Source: Ignavibacteria bacterium
GTDB taxonomy: Bacteria > Bacteroidota > Ignavibacteria > Kapaibacteriales > UBA2268
NCBI GenBank assembly: GCA_012518115.1
Contig: JAAYTD010000045.1
Coordinates: 1 to 34,370, forward strand
Direction: 5' to 3'
DNA length: 34,370 nt
Positions 7,636 through 14,779 of the stretch are shown piece after piece; position 1 is the stretch's first letter, and each line of letters begins with the position of its first letter. The notes below the pieces were generated by a model, which saw nothing but the letters and a program-made list of their open reading frames with translations, did no database searches and was not told the DNA's origin. Both the position numbers and the translations under genes were made by a program.

Positions 7636-9132
7636 ATGAACATCACAGTTGAATTATTTTTATTAGTCATTTCGATTCTTATTTTCATCAGTCTGTTAGT
7701 CGGAAAGATGGGAAGTCGGTTTGGAGTACCTACTCTATTGCTTTTTTTGCTAATTGGCGTATTGTTTGGTGTTGACGGAGTTGGAATTGAATTCAACTCT
7801 CCAGTAATAACTCAAGCTATAGGCGTAGTTGCTCTGAATATTATTCTGTTTTCGGGCGGAATGGACACTCGCATGTCTGAGATAAAACCTATTGCCGTAC
7901 AAGGTTTTATACTAGCTACAGTCGGTGTTTTTCTTACGGCGCTGTTTACTGGGATTTTTATTTATTGGCTAACCAACAATTTTTTCAATGCGATAACATT
8001 TCCACTTTTAGAGTCTTTCTTGCTTGCTAGCGTTATGTCATCTACGGATTCCGCTTCTGTGTTTTCTATTCTGCGTTCAAAAAATCTTGTGCTCAAGGAA
8101 AATCTACGTCCTTTGCTGGAGTTTGAGAGCGGAAGTAACGATCCTATGGCTTATATGCTTACCATTGTACTTATTCAGCTTATCCAATCGCCTGAAATTG
8201 ATACTGTAGCAGCGGTGATAATGTTTTTTAAGCAGTTGATAATAGGTGGTTTAGCTGGTTATCTGTTAGGGAAAAAAGTTTTTGTACGCATTATCAATAA
8301 AATTAATTTAGAAAACGATGCTCTTTATTCCGTCTTGCTTGTTACTCTTATGTTCTTTTTGTTTGGACTTACCACATTTATTGGTGGCAATGGCTATTTG
8401 GCGGTTTATATAGGTGGTTTGTTTGTTGGCAACAGTCAATTTGTGCATAAACGCAGTTCGCTCAAATTCTTTGACGGAATGACTTGGTTGGTGCAAATTA
8501 TTATGTTTCTGACGCTTGGTTTGTTAGTCAATCCTTCGGAATTATTACCAATAGCGGGTGTAGGAATTGCTGTCGGCTTTTTTATGATTTTTGTTTCGCG
8601 TCCTCTCACGGTTTATACATGTCTTTTGCCATTTAGAAAAATGTCGCTGCGAGCAAAAAACTATGTTTCGTGGGTAGGTTTACGTGGTGCTGTTCCGATT
8701 ATTTTTGCCACATATCCGTGGGTAGCAGGTATTGCACAAGCTAAAACTATTTTCAATATAGTGTTTTTTATAACAATAATATCGCTTTTGGTTCAAGGAA
8801 CTTCGGTAAGCGTTATGGCGAAGTGGCTGAAGCTAGCTGAAGATGCTCCAGCTAAAAGGAAGTTGACGAAATTTGATGTTGAAATTGCTGAAGAGATAAA
8901 ATCTTATATGGGCGAAATATCTATCAAAGAGGAGTATTTAGCTAACGGCTCAAGACTTATGGATTTGAATGTGCCCGACAATACATTGATTGCTATGGTA
9001 AAACGTGACGAACAGTTTTTTATTCCGCGAGGGAATACCGAGTTAAAAGTTGGAGACGAGATTTTGGTAATTACAGACGACGAGGAAGCTTTGGAAACAA
9101 CATATAAATTTATGAGAGGAGGCAAAAAATAA
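7636..9132 (+). CDS. Potassium/proton or sodium/proton antiporter of CPA1 type (NhaP2-like) with RCK_C domain
   Basis: A 498-residue membrane protein with about 12-13 hydrophobic segments over residues 1-395 and a soluble C-terminal RCK_C (TrkA_C) domain at about 405-490, matching the 'cell volume regulation protein A' / NhaP2 group. The CPA1 ion-site motif is visible as SGSNDP (Asn168-Asp169), with SSTDSA (135-140) on the partner helix. It would exchange cytoplasmic K+ or Na+ for protons, gated by a ligand bound to the RCK_C domain. One sampled line (8041-8100) has 24 G/C of 60, against 16 of 60 in the TPR gene (4081-4140), so base composition differs from upstream genes. A terminator follows. 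Confidence 0.87.
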   Translation: MNITVELFLLVISILIFISLLVGKMGSRFGVPTLLLFLLIGVLFGVDGVGIEFNSPVITQAIGVVALNIILFSGGMDTRMSEIKPIAVQGFILATVGVFLTALFTGIFIYWLTNNFFNAITFPLLESFLLASVMSSTDSASVFSILRSKNLVLKENLRPLLEFESGSNDPMAYMLTIVLIQLIQSPEIDTVAAVIMFFKQLIIGGLAGYLLGKKVFVRIINKINLENDALYSVLLVTLMFFLFGLTTFIGGNGYLAVYIGGLFVGNSQFVHKRSSLKFFDGMTWLVQIIMFLTLGLLVNPSELLPIAGVGIAVGFFMIFVSRPLTVYTCLLPFRKMSLRAKNYVSWVGLRGAVPIIFATYPWVAGIAQAKTIFNIVFFITIISLLVQGTSVSVMAKWLKLAEDAPAKRKLTKFDVEIAEEIKSYMGEISIKEEYLANGSRLMDLNVPDNTLIAMVKRDEQFFIPRGNTELKVGDEILVITDDEEALETTYKFMRGGKK

Positions 9133-9156
9133 TCTAAAAAGAAGTAAAAAAGAGAT

Positions 9157-9184
9157 AAATAGGGCATTTTGCTCTATTTTTTTT
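9157..9184 (+). terminator. Rho-independent terminator after the antiporter gene
   Basis: AAATAGGGC (9157-9165) pairs with GCTCTATTT (9171-9179), a 9-bp stem with one G-U and a five-base loop, running into eight or more T. It lies 24 bases after the stop codon and separates the antiporter from the downstream carrier gene. Confidence 0.75.
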
Positions 9185-9282
9185 GGAGTAAAATCCAAAT
9201 AAAACCAAATTGAATTTGACTACTATATTTGGGAAAATTGTTATTCAAAATGGTATAAAACCTATAAAAATTTTTAAATGGT

Positions 9283-11139
9283 ATGTTAGCAACTTTAATT
9301 ATTCTACTTGTAACAGCTGTATTACTTGTTTGGGGCAAAATTCGTTCCGACATTATAGCTCTTTGCTCTCTTTTGGCGTTAGTGCTAACAAACGTGCTGA
9401 CACCTGCTGAGGCGTTAGCAGGCTTTTCCAATCCTGTAGTAATTATGATTGCTGCTTTATTTGTTGTGGGCGGAGCAATAACGAAGACTGGGCTTGCAGA
9501 AGTAGTTAGTAACCGCTTGCTTAAATTAGCAGGCGACAGTAACTATAAGCTATTTATTTTAGTTATACTTGTAACTGCACTTATCGGTACATTTTTGAGC
9601 AACACAGGAACAGTAGCTATGCTAATGCCGATTGTAGTGAGTATGGCTGCAAAATCTAAGGCAAACGTCAGCAGGCTTTTAATGCCAATGGCTTACGCTA
9701 GCAGTATTGGTGGAATGATGACATTAATTGGTACTCCGCCAACGCTCATTATGCACAACACGTTGATAGAAGCTGGTTACGAAGGATTGCAATTTTTTAC
9801 CACTTTGCCAGTCGGACTAATTCTATTGTTTTTTGGAATTTTGCTACTTTGGCCATTGACGAAAATGCTTGATAAAAAGGGCAAAAGAGACCAAGCAGAT
9901 GGCGAAACAACCGTTAAGTCGCCCGAACAGTTAGCAAACGATTATAACGTAATTGATAATTTATATAGAGTTGTTGTTCAAAAAGGTTCGCCCATTGTGG
10001 GCAAAAAACTTGCCGACATTGACATTACTAAGTGCTATTCGCTGATTATTAGCGAGATTCGTATTAGAATGATTTCGTCAATTAGTCGTTCAGCTCGCTC
10101 CTTTATTCCCGAAGCTTCTACTGTTCTAGCAGAAAATAATGTGTTATATATCATCGGCGATTTCAAAGATGTACTTCGCTTTGTAAAAGAAAAAAATCTA
10201 GCTTTTTTAGATAGTCAGATAGATAAACAGGTTGAGCGTCCAAAATTTGGTGGGAAATTCAAGTTTAACGAGATTGGAATGGCTGAAGTGGTAATCCTTA
10301 AAAATAGTCGTTTACACAACCGAACTGTAAGAGAATCGGAATTTCGTAGCAATTATAACGTAAGTATTTTGGGCATTCAGCGTAATGATCGCCATATTAT
10401 TCAAGATATAAAAGATGTTAAGATGCAATCAGGTGATATGCTTTTGGTACAAGGCACGTGGGAAGACATCGATCGTCTCAGTCGTCTTGAAAATGAAATC
10501 GTTGTTATCGGACAACCAGAAACTGAAGCTTCTAAAATAACTCTCAATCACAAAGCACCTTACGCTGCGATAATTCTTCTGCTTATGGTATTGGCAATGG
10601 TTTTTAATTGGTTTCCACCGGTAATAGCTGTTCTGTTAGCGGCAGTTTTTATGGTTTTAGGTGGCTGTTTCAGAACTGTTCGAGATGCTTATCGCACAAT
10701 TAACTGGGAAAGCGTTGTGCTTTTTGCGGGAATGATGCCTTTAGCAACTGCTATGGAGAAAACAGGTACTTCGGCACTTGTAACTAATAGCATTGTTGAT
10801 ATGGTTGGTTCGTTTGGACCTTACGCCGTTCTTGCTGGAATTATGTTAGCTACTTCTACGCTTACAATGTTTATCAGCAATACTGCCACCGCTATTTTGT
10901 TTGCTCCAATTGGTTTGCAAGCAGCTCTTTCTACAGGTGTGAGTCCGTATCCTTTCCTTATCGGTGTAGCAGTTGCTGCAAGTATGTGTTTGGCAAGTCC
11001 GTTTTCCACTCCACCTAACGCAATGGTTATGTCGGCAGGAAAATACAACTTTATGGATTACATAAAAGTAGGTTTGCCTTTGCAGTTGTTTTTTTTAGTG
11101 TTAATGATTTTGTTTTTACCAATTATTTTCCCATTCTAA
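9283..11139 (+). CDS. SLC13/DASS-type anion carrier with two internal RCK_C domains
   Basis: A 618-residue protein. Membrane segments lie at about 1-205 and 425-618, enclosing a soluble region with two RCK_C (TrkA_C) domains (about 215-300 and 310-395). The DASS signatures are present: SNTGTVAMLMPI and IGTPPTLIMHN in the first half, SNTATAILFAPI and SPFSTPPNAMVMSAGKYNF in the second. Relatives move di/tricarboxylates, sulfate or other anions with Na+; the substrate cannot be read from sequence. RCK_C domains suggest ligand-controlled gating. It is compositionally like the NhaP2 gene upstream, with which it may have been acquired, though a terminator separates them. ATG 9283 has no clear ribosome site, which is common in Bacteroidota. 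Confidence 0.88.
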   Translation: MLATLIILLVTAVLLVWGKIRSDIIALCSLLALVLTNVLTPAEALAGFSNPVVIMIAALFVVGGAITKTGLAEVVSNRLLKLAGDSNYKLFILVILVTALIGTFLSNTGTVAMLMPIVVSMAAKSKANVSRLLMPMAYASSIGGMMTLIGTPPTLIMHNTLIEAGYEGLQFFTTLPVGLILLFFGILLLWPLTKMLDKKGKRDQADGETTVKSPEQLANDYNVIDNLYRVVVQKGSPIVGKKLADIDITKCYSLIISEIRIRMISSISRSARSFIPEASTVLAENNVLYIIGDFKDVLRFVKEKNLAFLDSQIDKQVERPKFGGKFKFNEIGMAEVVILKNSRLHNRTVRESEFRSNYNVSILGIQRNDRHIIQDIKDVKMQSGDMLLVQGTWEDIDRLSRLENEIVVIGQPETEASKITLNHKAPYAAIILLLMVLAMVFNWFPPVIAVLLAAVFMVLGGCFRTVRDAYRTINWESVVLFAGMMPLATAMEKTGTSALVTNSIVDMVGSFGPYAVLAGIMLATSTLTMFISNTATAILFAPIGLQAALSTGVSPYPFLIGVAVAASMCLASPFSTPPNAMVMSAGKYNFMDYIKVGLPLQLFFLVLMILFLPIIFPF

Positions 11140-11204
11140 AAAAATGAATTCGTTAAGTCTTTTATGCTAATTGTTAAGGAAAGTAGGAGATTAAGATTTT
11201 TTTC

Positions 11205-11235
11205 TTTGTTTTTCTTTTCTTATTCGTTAATTTTG
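11205..11235 (+). promoter_or_regulatory. Promoter for the lipoprotein-glycosyltransferase pair
   Basis: TTTG (11205-11208), a 19-base spacer, then TAATTTTG (11228-11235) matches the Bacteroidota promoter pattern. The following ATG is at 11274, giving a leader of about 30 bases. Confidence 0.6.
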
Positions 11236-11273
11236 TATTATATTCAAAAATGGGAAACATAGTATTTTAATTT

Positions 11274-11936
11274 ATGAAAAATAATTTTATTGCTTTACTT
11301 ATTTGTTTTTTATTGCTTTCTTGCAATAATGATAATAATGTTTCTTCAAATGGACAAAATGGGCAAGATGTAAAAGATAGTACATTTTTTGTAGCTACAA
11401 GTGGAAAAACTTGGCAAATGAAGTCAAATATTGGAGATTCTGCCTGTTTTATCTCGCGTGATACGCTTAAAAATGTAAGGTTTGCACCTGTTTTTTGGGA
11501 TACTAGCTTAGCTAGTTGTTTCCATTTAGAAGCTATTCCGATAGAATTTATTTATTGGGAAGGGAATATGAAGAGACGCGAATATTATGCATTAGGTATT
11601 ACTGACACAGGTTTTGTTTTTGGAGCGAAGAAAAATCCGATGATTGATAAGGATTATATATTAGAAGATTTATATTCAGTGTTTTTTTTCATTCCTAACG
11701 ATGAGAATAAAATGAAGGCTCAAGAAGTTTTATTTGATTCTTTGCAGTACGGCGCTAGTAAGTACTATGTAGAAACAAAGGTTAATTGGCTGAAATTACT
11801 TGACAATACCTTTTGTGTAGATTATCAAAGTAAACGTGAATTGGTAGATCCTTATAAATTTTCTGAAAGTTTTACATTTGAAAAAGAGCTCGGATTTTCA
11901 CAATTTCGTGAATATAAACTAATAAAGGCTGATTAA
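11274..11936 (+). CDS. Hypothetical lipoprotein
   Basis: A 220-residue protein with a lipoprotein signal peptide: MKNNF, a hydrophobic core, and the lipobox LLSC with the lipidated Cys near residue 17, followed by an Asn/Asp-rich linker. The mature part is soluble-looking, with many aromatic residues and no repeats. I do not recognise a family. The stop codon TAA shares its last A with the ATG of the downstream glycosyltransferase (TAATG), so the two are translationally coupled and probably act in the same cell-surface process. The upstream promoter at 11205 would drive both. Confidence 0.75.
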   Translation: MKNNFIALLICFLLLSCNNDNNVSSNGQNGQDVKDSTFFVATSGKTWQMKSNIGDSACFISRDTLKNVRFAPVFWDTSLASCFHLEAIPIEFIYWEGNMKRREYYALGITDTGFVFGAKKNPMIDKDYILEDLYSVFFFIPNDENKMKAQEVLFDSLQYGASKYYVETKVNWLKLLDNTFCVDYQSKRELVDPYKFSESFTFEKELGFSQFREYKLIKAD

Positions 11937-13261
11937 TGGAAAGCATTCAATTAGATTTTGAAAACAAATTGCATAGCGATAGAATTGATGTGCAGCGTGA
12001 AGTTTTAGTAATTGCATATTATTTTCCGCCTATGGGTTTAAGTGGTGTGCAACGAACATTAAAATTTGTAAAGTACTTACCTGAATATAAATGGAAGCCC
12101 ATCGTTTTAACGACAGGTGCTACAAATTATTATGCTTTTGATGAAACCTTATTAAATGATATAGGTGAAGATGTAAAAATTTATCGTACTCAATACGATC
12201 CTTTTCAAATTAAAAAGACTGCGGAGAACAAGCAAGTTCCATATCCCTCACGTTTAAAGCAAATTCTTTTCAGAAGAATTTCGCAAGCAATTTTTATTCC
12301 CGACAGTCGTATTAGGTGGAAAAAACATGCTGTAGAATTAGGCAGTAAAATCATAGAAGAGAATCCTAACATAAAAGTTATTTATGCTACTGCTCCGCCT
12401 TATACGGATTTTTTAGTAGCAAAGGAGCTTTCGTTAAAGTACAATATTCCATTTGTTGTTGATTATCGTGATTTGTGGGTAGATAACGCATATTTTTATT
12501 TTGCAACTCCATATCATAAAGCTAAAGCTATAAAAATGGAGACAGAAGTTTTACGACTTTCACAAAAAGCATTCGTTATCACACGAGCTTTGAAAGAAAA
12601 GATGCTTAAACGTTATAAGTTTTTATCTCACAATGATTTAGGTATTTTACCCCATGGTTTTGACGAAGAAGATTTTAAGCCATATAAACATATAAAACCT
12701 GATCCAAAGAAATTTACAATTACTCATAGCGGGGTATTTTCTGATGATATGACACCAAAGTATTTTCTAAAAGGACTTGCAAAATTTCTTGATAACAACA
12801 AGGAAGCTCATAGTGTTATTGATGTCAGATTTGTTGGTTTAATGCGTAAAAATCATATAAAGTTGATTGAAAAATTGAAATTAAAGAATTATATTTCGCA
12901 GTTAGGTTACGTTTCTCATGATGAGGTTATAAAGAATTTGATGGAATCAGATGTTTTATGGATGATGATTCCTAATGATATTGCGACCCCAAGCCGTCTT
13001 TATGAATATATCGGTGCTAGAAAAACATTGCTTGTTTGTGCTCCTGAAGGTGGAATAAGAAACATAGCTAAAGAATATGAAGCGGCGCTGATTTGTGAGC
13101 CTAAAAATTCTGATGAAATTACTGAAGCTTTGGAAAAGTTATATCAAATGTGGAAGACAAACACGCTGCCAAAGCCTGATGAAAAGTATGTAAAACAGTA
13201 TGATAGACGTCAAATTTGTGGAATACTAGCTAAAGAAATTTCATTAATAGCAAATTATTAG
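11936..13261 (+). CDS. Glycosyltransferase, GT-B fold (GT4-like)
   Basis: A 441-residue protein. The N-terminal half begins YYFPPMGLSGVQRTLKFVKY, the glycine-rich acceptor-side start typical of GT4-like enzymes, and contains VDYRDLW. The C-terminal half has the donor-binding Rossmann pattern (THSGVFSDD, VRFVGLM, LGYVSHDEVIKNL, PSRLYEYIGARK with the conserved Glu). It probably transfers a sugar from a nucleotide-sugar in envelope polysaccharide or glycoprotein synthesis; the substrate is unknown. It overlaps the preceding lipoprotein gene by one base. No other polysaccharide genes are adjacent. The mosaic repeat island begins just after its stop. Confidence 0.85.
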   Translation: MESIQLDFENKLHSDRIDVQREVLVIAYYFPPMGLSGVQRTLKFVKYLPEYKWKPIVLTTGATNYYAFDETLLNDIGEDVKIYRTQYDPFQIKKTAENKQVPYPSRLKQILFRRISQAIFIPDSRIRWKKHAVELGSKIIEENPNIKVIYATAPPYTDFLVAKELSLKYNIPFVVDYRDLWVDNAYFYFATPYHKAKAIKMETEVLRLSQKAFVITRALKEKMLKRYKFLSHNDLGILPHGFDEEDFKPYKHIKPDPKKFTITHSGVFSDDMTPKYFLKGLAKFLDNNKEAHSVIDVRFVGLMRKNHIKLIEKLKLKNYISQLGYVSHDEVIKNLMESDVLWMMIPNDIATPSRLYEYIGARKTLLVCAPEGGIRNIAKEYEAALICEPKNSDEITEALEKLYQMWKTNTLPKPDEKYVKQYDRRQICGILAKEISLIANY

Positions 13262-13284
13262 CTTGGTTGTAATTTGAATGTTCG

Positions 13285-13372
13285 GAAATTTTATTTCCCT
13301 GAAGGTTGGGCTACAAATTCCCTTTCGGGACGAAGGGGTGGCAAACGAAGTTTGACGGGGGTAGTCTATAAT
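13285..13372. repeat. Mosaic GC-rich hairpin repeat (reverse orientation) plus GGATTA-type tract
   Basis: Contains TTCCCTTTCGGGACGAAGGG, TGGCAAACGAAGTTTGACGG and GGTAGTC, the reverse complement of the unit seen at 346-520. It is followed (13377-13417) by a GGATTAACAGGATTAAAGG-type tract; the part ATTAAAGGATTAGCAGGATT recurs just before the element at 27703. No coding content. With the following repeats it fills the gene-free stretch 13262-13811. Confidence 0.75.
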
Positions 13373-13424
13373 TGTTTGAACCGGGATTAACAGGATTAAA
13401 GGATTAGCAGGATTATTGACACAT

Positions 13425-13560
13425 GTGCCGTAGGCACAAAATTTCGGTAAAAGAAATGTAATCTTACTCATCTCGTCCCGTACGGGACGAAACATAAGCA
13501 AGTATAAGTTTTTACCGATATTTAATTCCTACGGGATTTATGAGAATATATAATTCATAA
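13425..13560 (+). repeat. 136-bp nested-palindrome element, copy A
   Basis: It starts with GTGCCGTAGGCAC (5-bp stem) and has outer arms TTTCGGTAAAA and TTTTACCGATA that pair across about 60 bases. Inside is the perfect 18-base palindrome TCGTCCCGTACGGGACGA, and near the end is ATTCCTACGGGATT. The same order of palindromes occurs at 27703-27840 and 30091-30227, always in the same orientation. There is no ORF of note. The fold suggests a structured RNA or a non-autonomous mobile element of REP/MITE type. Confidence 0.8.
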
Positions 13561-13564
13561 CCAT

Positions 13565-13893
13565 ACCGCTAAGCTAAATTGAGGGCAGAACACCCTCATA
13601 TACTTCTAGAATTTATTAGTGGTATAAATACAAAAAACAATTAATTAAAAAAGAAGACTACTAGCTGATAGAATACAGAAAAATTACTAGCTGGTAGTTT
13701 TTTTTTATCTTTTTTATCTCATTCTTTTTTATTATTTTGAAGAAATAACAATGTGATAAAATAATATTTTTTTCACTTATCAAAATGCAAGAATAAAGGA
13801 GGATTGCAAACATGGAATTTAGCGAGAGCCATGAGAAAAATAAAGGGTAGCTATTTTAATCAAATTAGCAACGTAATGTTAGCTAAAAATATT
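13565..13893 (+). repeat. Inverted repeat arm, copy 2 (partner at 1-325)
   Basis: This arm is a near-complete reverse-complement match to 1-325. It differs from the first arm by scattered substitutions and small indels, mostly in the A/T tract near 13710-13770, and by one extra A at 13836-13840 that breaks the small ORF. Homology ends at or after 13893, where the first arm leaves the window. Confidence 0.9.
13657..13706 (+). terminator. Hairpin terminator within repeat arm 2
   Basis: ACTACTAGCT (13657-13666) pairs with AGCTGGTAGT (13689-13698), 10 bp with one G-U, followed directly by a run of nine T. It is the counterpart of the hairpin at 186-236 and lies about 105 bases before the small ORF start at 13812, where it could act as terminator or attenuator. 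Confidence 0.6.
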
Positions 13894-13917
13894 TTTCAAC
13901 CATTAATTAAGGAATAA
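13812..13917 (+). pseudogene. Frameshifted copy of the left-edge small gene
   Basis: The ATG at 13812 has the same strong AAGGAGG site as the partner at 81. The frame reads MEFSESHEKNKG and then hits TAG (13848-13850), because an A run has five A here and four in the other copy. With that A removed the frame continues like copy 1 (IKGSYFNQISNVMLAKNI) and ends after FQPLIKE at TAA 13915-13917, a 34-residue product. It therefore looks like a degraded or slippage-prone copy. As it stands it could only make a 12-residue peptide ahead of the lipoprotein gene. Confidence 0.45.
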
Positions 13918-13922
13918 TTAAA

Positions 13923-14435
13923 ATGAAACCTTATCAAAATCCAATTATTATATTTATTGGTATAATAATTTTAATGTTTGTAGCAGGGTGTTCTAATAGT
14001 AATGAACCTCAAGAAATACAGGAAAAAATCTATCCAAGATGTATTCCTTTTCAGTCAGTTCTTTTTGACACAGCCTATTATTTGAATCAAAAAAAATATT
14101 ATAATAATAATAATTATAATCACAGGAGTACAGATACCATATTGTTAATTAATTCAACTGAGGAGTTCAAAGATATATTTGGAGTGCAGCCTTTTCCGTA
14201 TATTGCTAAACAATTTAAAACTTCTTCTCTTTTAATTTGCATTGTTAAGGAACATCCTGGAATTAGAGTTATCGAAGAACATCTATATCAAGTAAATGAA
14301 AAAGAATATAGATATGTTTATGGGATAGAACCTATCTCTCCATTAGATGTTATTGTTGACCACCATTTTTTTAAAATCACAAAAGAAAAAATTCCTTCAG
14401 ATGCAAAGCTTACAACTTATCACATTTTTTTATAA
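13923..14435 (+). CDS. Hypothetical lipoprotein
   Basis: A 170-residue protein with a lipoprotein signal: MKPYQNPI, a hydrophobic stretch and the lipobox VAGC (Cys near residue 23), then a short polar linker. The mature part has no motif I recognise. AAGGA lies upstream of the ATG. It sits between the frameshifted small gene (six bases upstream) and the 29-codon ORF (11 bases downstream), inside a repeat island, and may be part of a small acquired cassette ending at the terminator 14525-14558. Confidence 0.7.
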   Translation: MKPYQNPIIIFIGIIILMFVAGCSNSNEPQEIQEKIYPRCIPFQSVLFDTAYYLNQKKYYNNNNYNHRSTDTILLINSTEEFKDIFGVQPFPYIAKQFKTSSLLICIVKEHPGIRVIEEHLYQVNEKEYRYVYGIEPISPLDVIVDHHFFKITKEKIPSDAKLTTYHIFL

Positions 14436-14446
14436 GGAGGTACAGA

Positions 14447-14536
14447 ATGAAAAAGATGTTAGCAATTATTATTTTTTTTCTAGCTAGTAATATACAATTA
14501 TATGTATTTGCAAATCAAGAAAAGACAGGTTGCTAA
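14447..14536 (+). CDS. Possible 29-residue secreted peptide
   Basis: The ORF begins MKKMLAIIIFFLASN with a good AAGGAGG site seven bases before the ATG. It has the shape of a signal peptide (Lys-Lys, hydrophobic core, VFA as a possible cleavage site) and leaves only a short tail ending in Cys. Its last codons and stop form the left stem of a terminator. It may be a true small peptide, or the remains of a longer gene cut by a rearrangement that brought in the terminator. Confidence 0.4.
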   Translation: MKKMLAIIIFFLASNIQLYVFANQEKTGC

Positions 14537-14558
14537 AAATATTGGCAACCTGTTTTTA
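14525..14558 (+). terminator. Rho-independent terminator
   Basis: ACAGGTTGC (14525-14533) pairs perfectly with GCAACCTGT (14545-14553), with an 11-base loop, followed by TTTTTATAT. It overlaps the end of the 29-codon ORF. Confidence 0.8.
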
Positions 14559-14609
14559 TATAATATTTTAGAATGTGATTTTGGTGATTTATATGATGTT
14601 TTAAAATTT

Positions 14610-14779
14610 CACTTTCCTGAAGGTCGGGCTACAAATTTCCCTTTCGTACCAAAGTAGAATTTGACTACCCCGTCAAGCTAGCGCTTGCCACCCCTTCGTC
14701 CCGAAGGGGAATTTGCCAACCTTCGCTAAGAGGTGTGGTTCTTGACTACTTCGTCAAACTTCGTTTGCCACCCCCCCCC
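14610..14779. repeat. Mosaic GC-rich hairpin repeat (forward orientation)
   Basis: Contains TTTCCTGAAGGTCGGGCTAC, a CTACCCCGTCAAGCTAGCG unit, CCCCTTCGTCCCGAAGGGG, and a second unit CTACTTCGTCAAACTTCGTT that ends in a run of C directly beside the stop codon of the TPR lipoprotein gene (minus strand, stop at 14780-14782). As at 346-520, the element lies immediately 3' of a minus-strand gene, so it would be in that transcript's tail. Confidence 0.75.

Noticed and set aside
9210-9431. Short ORFs on both strands at the start of the DASS gene
   Set aside because: They lie out of frame over the conserved N-terminal helix of the carrier and have no ribosome site.
13425-13560. Palindromic repeats considered as a CRISPR array
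   Set aside because: The palindromes within one element differ from each other, there are no regular spacers, and whole elements are dispersed 2-14 kb apart with no cas genes.
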